The notes beneath the pieces were generated by a model, which was not told the origin of the DNA, did no database searches, and saw only the letters and a list, made by a program, of their open reading frames with translations. This document shows positions 25,335-35,049 of a stretch of 64,000 nt of DNA, piece by piece; position 1 is the stretch's first letter; every line of letters starts with the position of its first letter. The stretch comes from Labrys okinawensis (GTDB lineage Bacteria > Pseudomonadota > Alphaproteobacteria > Rhizobiales > Labraceae), in assembly GCF_002982075.1 (NCBI RefSeq), contig NZ_PUEJ01000006.1:62001-126000 (forward strand). Reading direction: 5' to 3'. Position numbers and translations under genes: made by a program.

Positions 25335-26429
25335 ATGTCAGCCTTCAAGAAACTGGCTCTCGCGGCCACGGCCGTGGCATTGCTCGCGGGCCAGGCCATG
25401 GCCGAGGACAAGGTCGTCAACGTCTATAACTGGTCGGATTACATTGGCCCGACCGTGCTCGAAGATTTCACCAAGGAAACCGGGATCAAGGTGGTCTACG
25501 ACACCATGGATTCCAATGAAGTGCTGGAAACCAAATTGTTCGCCGGCAATTCCGGCTATGACGTCGTCTTCCCCTCTGCGACCTTCGCATCGCGCCAAAT
25601 CAAGGCCGGCGTATTCCAGAAGCTGGACAAGTCCAAACTGCCGAACTACAAGGAATTGTGGCCCAAGATCATGGAAAATCTTGCGGTTTACGATCCTGGC
25701 AACGAATACCTCGTCGACTACACCTGGTTCACCACGGGCATCGCTTATAATGTCGACAAGGCCAAGGCCGTCTATGGCGACAAGCCGCTGAACAGCTGGG
25801 ACGTGGTGTTCAAGCCCGAGAACCTCGCCAAGTTCAAGGATTGCGGCGTCTATTTCCTCGACAGCCCCGAGGACGTCCTGACCGCCGCCCTGAAATATCT
25901 CGGCAAGGAACCAGGCTCGACCGACAAGAAGGACATCGAGGCCGCCGGCAAGCTGCTCGAATCCGTCCGGCCCTATGTGAAGAAGTTCCACTCGTCCGAA
26001 TATATCAACGCGCTCGCCAACGGCGACATCTGCCTGGCCATCGGCTGGGCCGGCGATACCTACCAGGCCAAGGCGCGCGCCGAGGAAGCCAAGAACGGCG
26101 TGAAGGTCGACTATGTCGTGCCCAAGGAAGGCACGCTGATGTCGATGGACACCATGGCCATTCCCAAGGACGCCAAGCATGTCGACGCGGCCCATGCCTT
26201 CATCAACTACATGATCCGTCCGGACGTCGCCGCCAAGAATGCCGATGCCACCAAGTTCGCCTCCGGCGTGCTGGCGGCCAAGCCCCTGGTCGACAAGGCG
26301 ATCACCGACAATCCGCAGATCTATCTCAACGACGAGATGCTGGCCAAGACCTACACCGTGCAACCCTACGCGGCCAAGGTCCAGACACTGGTCACCCGCA
26401 CCTGGACCCGGGTCAAGACGGGCCAGTGA
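25335..26429 (+). CDS. Periplasmic polyamine-type ABC substrate-binding protein (PotF/SpuD-like)
   Basis: A 364-residue protein with a clear signal peptide (MSAFKKLALAATAVALLAGQ, cleaved at AMA-ED). NVYNWSDYIGPTVLEDF and TGIKVVYDTMDSNEVLETKL are the start of the PotF/PotD family, and GYDVVFPSATFASRQ and TTGIAYNVDKA follow in order. It binds putrescine or a similar amine in the periplasm. AGGAGGTG lies 7 bases before the ATG. No permease or ATPase genes are next to it, so it must use a transporter encoded elsewhere or be a remnant of a set. It is followed by a strong terminator. Confidence 0.9.
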   Translation: MSAFKKLALAATAVALLAGQAMAEDKVVNVYNWSDYIGPTVLEDFTKETGIKVVYDTMDSNEVLETKLFAGNSGYDVVFPSATFASRQIKAGVFQKLDKSKLPNYKELWPKIMENLAVYDPGNEYLVDYTWFTTGIAYNVDKAKAVYGDKPLNSWDVVFKPENLAKFKDCGVYFLDSPEDVLTAALKYLGKEPGSTDKKDIEAAGKLLESVRPYVKKFHSSEYINALANGDICLAIGWAGDTYQAKARAEEAKNGVKVDYVVPKEGTLMSMDTMAIPKDAKHVDAAHAFINYMIRPDVAAKNADATKFASGVLAAKPLVDKAITDNPQIYLNDEMLAKTYTVQPYAAKVQTLVTRTWTRVKTGQ

Positions 26430-26475
26430 ACCGATACCAATGCGCGCCGGAATTCCGGCACACTGGAGGGATCTC

Positions 26476-26506
26476 AAACGGCGCGGTTTCCGCGCCGTTT
26501 TCTTTT
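26476..26506 (+). terminator. Rho-independent terminator after the binding-protein gene
   Basis: AAACGGCGCGG, loop TTT and CCGCGCCGTTT form a perfect stem followed by TCTTTT. It lies 47 bases after the stop of the polyamine-type binding protein. Confidence 0.9.
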
Positions 26507-26575
26507 GTCCGATGAATTGATTTTGCCGGGCAATTGTCGTTCCATGCGGCCAACCAAAACGAACGAGGAACCGAC

Positions 26576-27499
26576 ATGCTCCCCAAGGAATTCGTGGTCG
26601 TCGATCCGCGCTTCAAGGCGCTCATCTTCGGCAACTCCCAGCTCGACAAGCTCTATACGGGTACGCGCTGGGCGGAGGGGCCCGCCTATTTTCCGGCCGG
26701 CAAATATCTGATCTGGTCCGACATCCCCAACAACCGGCTGATGCGCTACGACGAGACGGACGGTTCGGTCTCGGTCTATGACCATGACAGCCGCAACCAG
26801 AACGGGCACACCGTCGACCGCGAGGGCCGGCTGATCGCCTGCGAGCATCGCGGGCGCTGCGTCAGCCGCATCGAGCATGACGGCAGCCGCACCATCCTCG
26901 CCGACAAATATGAGGGCAAGCGCCTGAACTCGCCCAATGACGCGGTGGTGAAGTCGGACGGCTCCATCTGGTTCACCGACCCGACCTATGGCATCGATTC
27001 CGAATATGAGGGCGATGCCGCTCCCTCCGAGATCGGCGCGTCCTATGTGTATCGCATCCCTGCGCGCGGCGGAAAGCTGCAGGCGGTGGCCACCGACTTC
27101 GTCAAGCCGAACGGCCTAGCCTTCTCGCCCGACGAATCCAGGCTCTACATCGTCGACACCGGCGCCACCCATGTCGAGGACGGCCCGCGCCATATCCGCG
27201 TCTTCGACGTCGGCGCGGACGGCATCACGCTCTCGGGCGGCGAGGTCTTCGCCACCTCCCCGGCCGGCCTGTTCGACGGCCTGCGCGTCGACATCCACGG
27301 CAATGTCTGGACCTCGTCGGGCGAAGGCGTGATCTGCTATGCCCCCGACGGCACGCTGCTCGGCAAGGTGCTCATCCCCGAAGTCGTCGCCAATGTCGAG
27401 TTCGGCGGCCCCAAGCGCAACCGCCTCTATATCTGCGGCACCACGTCTCTCTATGCGGTGTATCTGAACACCCAGGGCGCCAAGCGGCCGAAGAAATAA
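26576..27499 (+). CDS. SMP-30/gluconolactonase family sugar lactonase
   Basis: A 307-residue six-bladed beta-propeller. Landmarks include TRWAEGPAYFP (metal Glu), NGHTVDREGRLIACEH, RLNSPNDAVVKSDGSIWFTDP (Asn-Asp metal site) and VKPNGLAFSPDESRLYIVDT. Family members hydrolyse sugar lactones such as gluconolactone or arabinonolactone with a divalent metal. There is no signal peptide. AGGAA precedes the ATG at 26576. It stands alone between a terminator and a convergent VanX-like gene, so its pathway is not shown. Confidence 0.87.
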   Translation: MLPKEFVVVDPRFKALIFGNSQLDKLYTGTRWAEGPAYFPAGKYLIWSDIPNNRLMRYDETDGSVSVYDHDSRNQNGHTVDREGRLIACEHRGRCVSRIEHDGSRTILADKYEGKRLNSPNDAVVKSDGSIWFTDPTYGIDSEYEGDAAPSEIGASYVYRIPARGGKLQAVATDFVKPNGLAFSPDESRLYIVDTGATHVEDGPRHIRVFDVGADGITLSGGEVFATSPAGLFDGLRVDIHGNVWTSSGEGVICYAPDGTLLGKVLIPEVVANVEFGGPKRNRLYICGTTSLYAVYLNTQGAKRPKK

Positions 27500-27504
27500 C
27501 GGGC

Positions 27505-28209
27505 TCAGGGCTCCCTGATCACCACGTCATAACCCGGCGCCCCAGCGGCGCCGGGCAGGCTGAAATGCCACCATTCCCGGGCGTAATTGACGAGGCCATG
27601 GGCGGCGAAGGCAGCAGCCAGGATTCGGCGATTGGCGGCGGTTTCGGCCGGGACCGCCTTGCTCGCGGTCCAGGACGTCTCGTCGAACAGATCGAAGCCA
27701 CCGCCGAAATCGAGAGGGGCGGCCCGCCCGGCCGCATCGACCTGTTCCGCTCCGACATCGACGGCGATGCCCTTCGAATGCATCGATGTGCGCGCGACAT
27801 AGCCGAGCGCGAACAACCTCGACTTCGGCGTGCGGGGATAGAACTCGGACTTGGTCCGCTGGTCCGCGGCATCCCCGGCCCAGGCGACGAAATCGGCAAC
27901 GGCGCGCTTGGGCCGGTAGCAATCATAGACGACGAGCCGCCACTGGCGCTTCTCGAGGTCGCGGGCCGTCGCGGCCAGCGCCTGCGCCACCTCGCGCTTG
28001 AGCCAGCAGGCCGGGCTTTCATAGCCGGCGACAGGCCGGCCGACGAAATTATGCGAACCGGCATAGCGCATATCCTGGCGGATGCCGGGGGCAATGTCGG
28101 CCAGGCGCACGAAGCCGGGCGGCAGGTCGGCAGCAAGGGCGGGCGCAGAGAATAGGCTGATGGCGATGATGGTCGTCAGCAGAAACGAGGGAAGTGCTGC
28201 TCCCCTCAT
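27505..28209 (-). CDS. M15 family D-alanyl-D-alanine dipeptidase (VanX/DdpX-like), secreted
   Basis: A 234-residue zinc peptidase. A signal peptide (MRGAALPSFLLTTIIAISLF, cleaved at ALA-AD) is followed by the VanX fold: VVYDCYRPKRAV, TSMHSKGIAVDVG (SxHxxGxAxD, zinc His and Asp) and REWWHFSL (catalytic Glu and zinc His). It cleaves D-Ala-D-Ala in the periplasm, for peptidoglycan recycling rather than vancomycin resistance in a Gram-negative cell. The start lies inside a family 2 repeat; a longer start at 28260 would translate the repeat itself (SPLAGEGPGRG) and is doubtful. Confidence 0.85.
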   Translation of the reverse strand: MRGAALPSFLLTTIIAISLFSAPALAADLPPGFVRLADIAPGIRQDMRYAGSHNFVGRPVAGYESPACWLKREVAQALAATARDLEKRQWRLVVYDCYRPKRAVADFVAWAGDAADQRTKSEFYPRTPKSRLFALGYVARTSMHSKGIAVDVGAEQVDAAGRAAPLDFGGGFDLFDETSWTASKAVPAETAANRRILAAAFAAHGLVNYAREWWHFSLPGAAGAPGYDVVIREP

Positions 28210-28248
28210 CCCCCTGCCGGGACCTTCTCCCGCAAGGGGAGAAGGGAT
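28200..28248 (-). repeat. Family 2 REP-like element
   Basis: Minus-strand reading is CTTCTCCCCTTGCGGGAGAAGGTCCCGGCAGGGGGATGAGGGG in parts; the core is an inverted repeat of CTCCCC/GGGGAG type. It forms an inverted pair with the element at 28317, and overlaps the start of the VanX-like gene. Confidence 0.75.
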
Positions 28249-28316
28249 TTTGTTGGTCATGTTCCGAGGGGGACGAAGAGCGATCGACGCAATCAATGGC
28301 CTCAACCTATTTGCTT

Positions 28317-28358
28317 CCTTCTCCCCTTGCGGGAGAAGGTCCCGGCAGGGGATGAGGG
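28317..28358 (+). repeat. Family 2 REP-like element
   Basis: It contains CCTTCTCCCCTTGCGGGAG and AAGGTCCCGGCAGGGGATGA, matching 28200-28248 in opposite orientation and 49076-49122. It lies between the VanX-like gene and the small secreted protein. Confidence 0.75.
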
Positions 28359-28372
28359 ATGGTGGCCAGCCC

Positions 28373-28840
28373 TCAATTCTGCGGCTCGCATGTCGCCTCC
28401 GGCGCCGGCCAGAGCAGGAAAACCCGATGCTCGGGCCCGTCGACCACCTGGAAGCTGGCATTGCCCTGGGCATCGGGATGCTCAACCTGCAGGCCGGCAG
28501 CGGGGACGTCGAGACGGATGCCTTTGGCATTCTGCGTCGCCGTGAGCGCGCCGCCGTCACCGTCGAGCTTGCAGGAAAACACAGCTCCCTGCTGCCGGCA
28601 GCCGCCGCCCGCCCACCATTGACGCTTGTCGCCCCGGAACCACAGGCCGACCCCGATGCCCGAGCCATTGTCGGCCAGGAGGCGCACGGTGATGCGGGTG
28701 ACGCGCTGGTCGACATGCTTGACCAAATGGGCCGTATCATAGTCGCGGGCATAGCACAGCGCCGCCGAGGCAGGCCCAGCGATGCCTGCCAGACCGGCCA
28801 GCGCGGTCAAAACGCCAATAAACAGCCCTTTCGGGAACAT
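28373..28840 (-). CDS. Small secreted protein of unknown function
   Basis: A 155-residue protein with a signal peptide (MFPKGLFIGVLTALAGLAGI, cleaved near ASA-AL). The mature part has four Cys (CYARDYD, GGCRQQG, VFSCKL, ATCEPQN) that could form two disulfides and appears beta-rich. I do not recognise a family. It is upstream of and on the same strand as the VanX-like gene, separated by a repeat pair, and divergent from trpF (78 bases). Function unknown. Confidence 0.7.
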   Translation of the reverse strand: MFPKGLFIGVLTALAGLAGIAGPASAALCYARDYDTAHLVKHVDQRVTRITVRLLADNGSGIGVGLWFRGDKRQWWAGGGCRQQGAVFSCKLDGDGGALTATQNAKGIRLDVPAAGLQVEHPDAQGNASFQVVDGPEHRVFLLWPAPEATCEPQN

Positions 28841-28918
28841 TCCCCTGCTCTCCCCGACTCTATGCTGCCTGTAATTTCACTGGCATTGCGCGCCGGATGC
28901 AACTATCTCGACCTGATT

Positions 28919-29572
28919 ATGGCATTGATCAAGATCTGCGGCCTCTCCACCCCCGAAACGCTGGAAGCGGCGCTCGCTGCCGGCGCCGACATGGTCGGCT
29001 TCGTGTTCTTCGAGAAATCGCCCCGCCATATCGGTTATGATCTGGCGGCGCAGCTGGGCGCGCAGGTGTCGGGCCGCGCCCGCAAGACCGCCCTCTCCGT
29101 CGATGCCGACGATATCAGGCTCGATGCGATCGTCGCCGCACTCGCTCCCGACGCCCTGCAGTTGCACGGCAGGGAAAGTCCGGAGCGCGTGGCCGCCGTC
29201 AAGGCGCGCTACGGCCTGCCGGTCCTGAAGGCGATCGGCGTCTCCGCCGCCACCGATCTCGAAGGGACGGCCGCCTATCGCGGTGTGGCCGACTGGCTCC
29301 TGCTCGACGCCAAGCCCCCGAAGGATGCCGCCCATCCCGGCGGCAACGGCCTGACATTCGACTGGACGCTGCTCAAGCATCTCGACCGCACCCTGCCCTT
29401 CATGCTATCGGGCGGGCTCGATCCCGCCAATGTTGCCGAAGCCATCCGCATCAGCACCCCCGACGGGGTCGACGTCTCGTCGGGCGTCGAAGACCGGCCC
29501 GGCGTGAAGAACCCCGACAAGATCAGGGCTTTCGTGGAGACGGCGCGCGCCAGCTTCACGTCATCCCGCTGA
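28919..29572 (+). CDS. trpF: Phosphoribosylanthranilate isomerase
   Basis: This 217-residue TIM barrel isomerises phosphoribosylanthranilate in tryptophan synthesis. IKICGLSTPETL carries the catalytic Cys, and the general-acid Asp is in LLLDAKPP; HGRESPERV and MLSGGLDPANV form the phosphate site. It is followed 15 bases later by trpB and then trpA. ATG at 28919 is chosen since the family begins right before IKICG; the much longer frame from 28082 overlaps two genes on the other strand. Confidence 0.95.
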   Translation: MALIKICGLSTPETLEAALAAGADMVGFVFFEKSPRHIGYDLAAQLGAQVSGRARKTALSVDADDIRLDAIVAALAPDALQLHGRESPERVAAVKARYGLPVLKAIGVSAATDLEGTAAYRGVADWLLLDAKPPKDAAHPGGNGLTFDWTLLKHLDRTLPFMLSGGLDPANVAEAIRISTPDGVDVSSGVEDRPGVKNPDKIRAFVETARASFTSSR

Positions 29573-29587
29573 CAACAGGCCGCAACG

Positions 29588-30805
<1,218 letters not shown>

Positions 30806-30818
30806 TGTTCTTCACTGG

Positions 30819-30900
30819 GACCGCCGGCATCCTGCCGGCTCTTGGAAACGTTGCGCCCGTGGGAGCGGAAGAGGCCGGCAGGATGCCGGCGGTCCCGGGG
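30819..30900. repeat. Palindromic element between trpB and trpA (family 3)
   Basis: GGGACCGCCGGCATCCTGCC near the left and GGCAGGATGCCGGCGGTCCC near the right are inverted copies about 40 bases apart. A related element is at 62110-62205. It can fold into a long hairpin inside the trp transcript. Confidence 0.85.
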
Positions 30901-30943
30901 CGTCATCCCATCCTGCCGCCCCCTGCTCCGAGCTTGTGACCCC

Positions 30944-31789
30944 ATGACCAGCCGCCTCACCGCCCGCTTCGCCGCTTTGGCCGCCGAAAGGCGCGCCGCC
31001 CTGGTGACTTTCGTCACCGCCGGCGATCCCGATATCGAGACCTCCGCCGAGATCCTCGCCGGCCTGCCGGCGGCGGGCGCCGACATCATCGAATTCGGCA
31101 TGCCCTTCACCGATCCGATGGCCGACGGCCCGGCCATCCAGGCCGCGGGCCTGCGCGCCCTCAAGGCGGGCATGACGCTGACCAAGACGCTCGGCGTCAT
31201 CCGCGAATTCCGAAAGGGCAATGACAAGACCCCGGGCGACGACGCCACGCCGATCATCCTGATGGGCTATTTCAACCCGATCTACATCTATGGCGTCGAA
31301 CGCTTCCTGGTCGATGCCAAGGAGGCTGGGGTCGACGGCCTGATCGTGGTGGATTTGCCGCCGGAAGAGGACGATGAGCTCTGCCTGCCGGCGCTGAAGG
31401 CCGGCATCGCCTTCATCCGCCTGGCGACGCCGACCACGGACGACAAGCGCCTGCCCAAGGTGCTGCAGAACACCTCCGGCTTCGTCTATTATGTTTCGAT
31501 CACCGGCATCACCGGTTCGGCCACGCCCGATTTCGGCGTGGTGGCCGGCGCCGTCGGCCGCATCAAGCAGCATACCGACCTGCCCGTCTGCGTCGGCTTC
31601 GGCGTCAAGACCGCCGAGCACGCCCGGGCCATCGCCGAGGGCGCCGACGGCGTGGTGGTGGGCTCGGCTCTGGTGGAAGCGGTGCGCACCAGCCTCGATG
31701 CCGACAACAAGGCGACCGACAAGACCGTCCCGGCCGTGCTCGCGCTGGTCGGCGACATCGCCAAGGGCGCCCGCAGCGTCAGGAAATAA
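30944..31789 (+). CDS. trpA: Tryptophan synthase alpha chain
   Basis: A 281-residue TIM barrel that splits indole-glycerol phosphate. Catalytic Glu is in [16 protein letters not shown] and Asp in [20 protein letters not shown] and [11 protein letters not shown] form the phosphate site. The ATG at 30944 is 138 bases after trpB, the gap being filled by a palindrome. accD does not follow, unlike in many relatives; a family 2 repeat and a convergent NUDIX gene do. Confidence 0.96.
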   Translation: MTSRLTARFAALAAERRAALVTFVTAGDPDIETSAEILAGLPAAGADIIEFGMPFTDPMADGPAIQAAGLRALKAGMTLTKTLGVIREFRKGNDKTPGDDATPIILMGYFNPIYIYGVERFLVDAKEAGVDGLIVVDLPPEEDDELCLPALKAGIAFIRLATPTTDDKRLPKVLQNTSGFVYYVSITGITGSATPDFGVVAGAVGRIKQHTDLPVCVGFGVKTAEHARAIAEGADGVVVGSALVEAVRTSLDADNKATDKTVPAVLALVGDIAKGARSVRK

Positions 31790-31805
31790 GGCCCGCATAC
31801 CTATG

Positions 31806-31836
31806 CCCTTCTCCCCTTGCGGGAGAAGGGATGGGG
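31806..31836 (+). repeat. Short family 2 REP-like element
   Basis: CCCTTCTCCCCTTGCGGGAG followed by AAGGGATGGGG forms a hairpin between the convergent trpA and NUDIX genes and could act as a shared transcription end. Confidence 0.65.
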
Positions 31837-31852
31837 CCCACGCGATCAACCC

Positions 31853-32425
31853 CTAAAACAGCTCCGGCCGCCTGAGCCGGAGCGTCTGCACCAGGCTGTA
31901 GGTCTTGAGGTCGCAAAGCTCGCCGCGGTCGGCCATGGCGGCCAATTCCGAGAGCCCGATCTCGACCACTTCGATCTCTTCGTTCTCCTCCGCCAGGCCG
32001 CCGCCCGGCCCCACGCGGCTTGCCGCCGAATATTCGGCCAGGAACATGTGCATCTTCTCGGTCGAGATGCCCGGCATCACGAAGGCCGCACCGAGCGGGA
32101 CCAGGGCCTTCAATGCCAGCCCCGCCTCCTCCATCGCCTCGCGCCGGGCGCAATCGGCCGGATCGTCCTCGTCGAGGACGCCGGCCGGTGCTTCGAGCGA
32201 GGCCTGCACGCCATGCCCCTTGAGAATCGCCACGCGCAGCTGGCGCACCAGCAGCGCCTGGCGGCGCTCCGGATCGAAGGGCAGGACCGTCACCGCATCG
32301 CCGTGGTCCTCGACGCTGCGGTGAATCACCGCGCCGCCGGGCGTGCGGGCCTTGACCATCAGCAGGCGGTTCCAGCCGTCATAAAGCAGGGCCTCGTCGA
32401 GAATCGCTGCAGGCAAGGCAATCAC
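31853..32425 (-). CDS. NUDIX hydrolase, ADP-sugar pyrophosphatase type
   Basis: About 190 residues. The NUDIX box is GVLDEDDPADCARREAMEEA followed by GL; the first Glu of the consensus is Asp here. LLYDGWNRLLMVKA and VLPFDPERRQALLVRQLR match ADP-ribose/ADP-sugar pyrophosphatases (NudF/TrgB-like). The reading frame stays open to 32620, but that would overlap the tRNA gene, so a GTG at 32425 with GGAA upstream is preferred; starts in between cannot be excluded. It probably cleans up nucleotide sugars. Confidence 0.8.
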   Translation of the reverse strand: MIALPAAILDEALLYDGWNRLLMVKARTPGGAVIHRSVEDHGDAVTVLPFDPERRQALLVRQLRVAILKGHGVQASLEAPAGVLDEDDPADCARREAMEEAGLALKALVPLGAAFVMPGISTEKMHMFLAEYSAASRVGPGGGLAEENEEIEVVEIGLSELAAMADRGELCDLKTYSLVQTLRLRRPELF

Positions 32426-32568
32426 TCCGTTCGAATTCCGCGCAGACAAGCCCAGCAAGGTGTCAAACGCAAGGCGGAACGCCCGTTTCACGGTGCTTTC
32501 ATCAAGCTGTCGCAAGAACTGCAAATGGGCGTTGACATCGGCTCTCCGCCCCCCTAGAAGACCCCCGC

Positions 32569-32653
32569 GCCCAGATGGCGGAATTGGTAGACGCGCACGG
32601 TTCAGGTCCGTGTACTGCAAGGTGTGGAGGTTCGAGTCCTCTTCTGGGCACCA
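32569..32653 (+). tRNA. tRNA-Leu (anticodon CAG)
   Basis: The acceptor stem is GCCCAGA with TCTGGGC, and ACCA is encoded. The anticodon stem CACGG/CCGTG holds a TTCAGGT loop with anticodon CAG, reading CTG. The long variable arm and GGTTCGAGTCC T arm fit a class II leucine tRNA. A strong terminator follows. Confidence 0.96.
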
Positions 32654-32660
32654 GTTTCGG

Positions 32661-32700
32661 AAAGCCCCTTCCAGATCGTTGATTTGGAAGGGGCTTTTTT
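32661..32700 (+). terminator. Terminator after tRNA-Leu
   Basis: AAAGCCCCTTCCA and TGGAAGGGGCTTT form a perfect 13-bp stem around an 11-base loop, followed by a T run. It ends the tRNA transcript. Confidence 0.92.
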
Positions 32701-32887
32701 ATTGCCTAAATCCAGGGCGCAGGCCGGATCCTGCGGGGCGCAGGAAAGGGATGGCGGCGGAATCATCTTTGCGCCGGTTTCGGCAAGAACAGCGCGGGAG
32801 CGTAACGATCAGGCCTGCCGGAGCGAAGACTCCACCGGAACGCATCACGTTCCGTCCTGCATCGGAAAGCGCCTGGAATAAAGCACC

Positions 32888-33670
32888 ATGATGAACCGTC
32901 GTACCTTCTCGAAAACCTTCGCCGCCGGTGTTGCGGCATCATTGATCATGTCGCAAAAGTCGACCGCGGCCGGAATGGGCAAGCCCGTCCGCGCGCGGAA
33001 CGTCGTCTTCGTGCACGGCCTCTTCGCCGATGGCTCCTGCTGGAGCGAGGTCATTGCGCGCCTGCAGGCCAAGGGCCTGAACGCAATCTCGGTGCAAAAT
33101 CCGTTGACGTCCCTGCCCGAGGCCGTGGCGTCGGCCGAGCGCGTGCTGGCGAGGCAGGACGGGCCGACGGTGCTCGTCGGCCACTCTTTCGGCGGCATGA
33201 TCGTGACGGAGGCGGGCTTGCATCCCAACGTCTCGGCACTGGTCTACGTCGCCGCCCGCGCGCCCGATGCCAATGAGGACTATGCCGCTCTGGCCAAGAC
33301 CTATCCGACACCGCCGGCGACGGCCGGCATCGTGTTCGACGGCGACGAAGGGTGGTTGGGCGAGGAGGCCTTCCTTCGCGATTTCGGCGGCGATCTGCCG
33401 CGCGACAAGGCCCGGCTGCTCTATGCCGTGCAGCAACCTTTCCGCAAACAACTGCTCGCCGGCAAGGCAGCCGGTGCGGCTTGGCGCGCCAAACCCAGCT
33501 TCTATGCCGTGTCGACCGAGGATCGCACGATCAACCCCGACCTGCAGCGTTTCATGGCCAAGCGCATGGGCGCGACAACCATCGAGGTTCCGGCGAGTCA
33601 CCTTTCCCTCATCTCCCGGCCCGACGAGATCACCGGATTGATCCTGGAAGCAACAGGGCAGGCAGGCTGA
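32888..33670 (+). CDS. Alpha/beta hydrolase with Tat-like signal peptide
   Basis: A 260-residue hydrolase. The N-terminus MMNRRTFSKTFAAGVAASL has a twin-arginine pattern and a hydrophobic stretch, so export is likely. The fold marks are VVFVHGLFADGS (oxyanion loop), VGHSFGGMI (nucleophile Ser), Asp in STEDRTI and His in PASHLSLIS. It resembles salicylate-esterase/EstC-like small hydrolases. No neighbour suggests a substrate. Confidence in family is high, in substrate none. Confidence 0.87.
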   Translation: MMNRRTFSKTFAAGVAASLIMSQKSTAAGMGKPVRARNVVFVHGLFADGSCWSEVIARLQAKGLNAISVQNPLTSLPEAVASAERVLARQDGPTVLVGHSFGGMIVTEAGLHPNVSALVYVAARAPDANEDYAALAKTYPTPPATAGIVFDGDEGWLGEEAFLRDFGGDLPRDKARLLYAVQQPFRKQLLAGKAAGAAWRAKPSFYAVSTEDRTINPDLQRFMAKRMGATTIEVPASHLSLISRPDEITGLILEATGQAG

Positions 33671-33778
33671 ATACGACAGCCAGCCTCGAAAATGCCGACG
33701 CATCACGCGGCCAGGGAAAATCGCCGCTGCCGGGAGCGCCGCCGCCCGGAGCCGGACTTCAGAGAGCCATGGCGCCAG

Positions 33779-34057
33779 TCAGCTGTCGTCGCGCAATCTC
33801 TCGGCCCGTTCGCGCGCTTCCGGGGGAATCGGCAGCAGGCCGGAGCCCCGCAGCATCGCCTCGATCGCGGTATTGGCATGGTCGAGCGCACTGCCGGCGG
33901 CATAATCCCCGTCCAGCCAGTCCGGCAGTTCGTTGAGCACATTGGTGAGGCAGGCCAGCAGCATCGCCTCGTTGTCGGATAGGCTCGCCTTGATACGCTG
34001 ATACTCGGCCGCGAGAACGGTCGGGTGCTCGTCATAGTCCAAGGGTCGAAATGCCAT
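33779..34057 (-). CDS. Conserved small protein of unknown function
   Basis: A 92-residue acidic, probably helical soluble protein (MAFRPLDYDEHPTVLAAEYQ...). It has no membrane segment and no motif I recognise. The frame is open upstream to 34186, but the upper part is a dispersed repeat (34115-34214), so the natural start is likely at 34057 or slightly upstream. The residues CQACNN in the open upstream part could be real coding if a start near 34110 is used. Function unknown. Confidence 0.55.
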   Translation of the reverse strand: MAFRPLDYDEHPTVLAAEYQRIKASLSDNEAMLLACLTNVLNELPDWLDGDYAAGSALDHANTAIEAMLRGSGLLPIPPEARERAERLRDDS

Positions 34058-34114
34058 ATACCGCAGCCCCGTCGCGTTGTTGCAGGCCTGGCAAAGTGCG
34101 TTCAGGCGCGCGTC

Positions 34115-34214
34115 AGAGCGTTTTGCGATTTGGCGGTGACGCCAAGAATCGCAAAACGCGTCAAACCAAAGAGTGAGAGCAAACAAGCGTTTCCGTTTAA
34201 ACGCGCTTTGCTCT
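34115..34214 (+). repeat. Copy A of a 100-bp dispersed palindromic repeat
   Basis: It runs from AGAGCGTTTTGCG to GCGCTTTGCTCT, with CGCCAAGAATCGCAAAACGC in the middle. The minus-strand copy at 41196-41295 matches it over the full 100 bases, and 10823-10918 over most of it. Confidence 0.85.
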
Positions 34215-34385
34215 GGAGATCACTGGCTTATCGCGTGTAATCGCCACGTTACAAGGCTCGCGATTATCTCCGCGGCGGCCGGCTTTGCGCAAGACCTGCG
34301 ACGGAAGGTTCCAAACAATCCGGTCACGCCGCTATCACGCTGCTGAGGGATTGTTAGCCTACAAACAGAACCAGGGGAGAACGAT

Positions 34386-34628
34386 ATGGGAATGCATCTG
34401 ACCGGTCAGCACGGCGGCGAGGAGCCCTGCCTGATGTTCGAGGATTGCGGCGTCCTCTCGGCCGAGCGGCTGGAGCGGGGCATTTCCTGTCCCGACTTTG
34501 CCTCGCCAAGCTGCGCGACGAGCGGCATCGCCACCGCGAAGGCCAGGCTCGCCGTCTGCCAGGCCATGGCACGCGTCTATGGGCGGCTGAAGGAAGCCGC
34601 CGATTGCAATGGCCGGGAGCGGGACTGA
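34386..34628 (+). CDS. Small cysteine-rich protein of unknown function
   Basis: An 80-residue protein starting MGMHLTGQHGGEEPC, with six cysteines spread along its length (EEPC, EDC, ISC, PSC, AVC, ADC). AGGGGAG lies about 8 bases before the ATG, a good ribosome-binding site for such a small frame. There is no signal peptide. The cysteines could bind metal. I do not recognise a family; the gene may be real on the strength of its start signal, but no comparison is available. Confidence 0.5.
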   Translation: MGMHLTGQHGGEEPCLMFEDCGVLSAERLERGISCPDFASPSCATSGIATAKARLAVCQAMARVYGRLKEAADCNGRERD

Positions 34629-34769
34629 GCGCCGATCACGACACGTTCCGCCCCGCGCACCGCTTCCCCGCGCTATTTGGCGGGCGATCACGCTGCCGCC
34701 ACGAAGTTTGGCGACACTCCGGCCGAATGTGAGGCCATGTCGTGTATGGCCGCCTGCGGAGAGCTGACC

Positions 34770-34958
34770 ATGCGTGGCATTCTAACCTTGTTGATCATCG
34801 TCTATCTGATCGGCGTGGGCGTCGAACTGGCGCCGGTGGTCCAGGGGCAGTGGAACAGCGGCTCGGCCTCCGATTTCGCCAGCAGCATCGCCCGGGCGCT
34901 TCCCGATGCCCTGACCTGGCCGGCCAAGGTCTATCGCAACCTGACCGAAAAGGTGTGA
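34770..34958 (+). CDS. Small single-pass membrane protein
   Basis: A 62-residue protein. MRGILTLLIIVYLIGVGVEL is one membrane segment, followed by a short hydrophilic tail ending RNLTEKV. GGAG precedes the ATG at 34770. It lies 141 bases after the Cys-rich small gene on the same strand. No family or function can be named. Confidence 0.55.
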   Translation: MRGILTLLIIVYLIGVGVELAPVVQGQWNSGSASDFASSIARALPDALTWPAKVYRNLTEKV

Positions 34959-35049
34959 GCGACGGAACGGTCCTGGGGGATTGATTTCCGCCGAGACGCA
35001 GTCGGAGGGACCGGCCCTTGGCCGGTCCCTCGCGGCAGGATCATCCCGC

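Noticed and set aside
31853..32620. Full-length 255-residue NUDIX frame
   Set aside because: The upper part would overlap tRNA-Leu on the opposite strand and has no family similarity; a shorter start is used.
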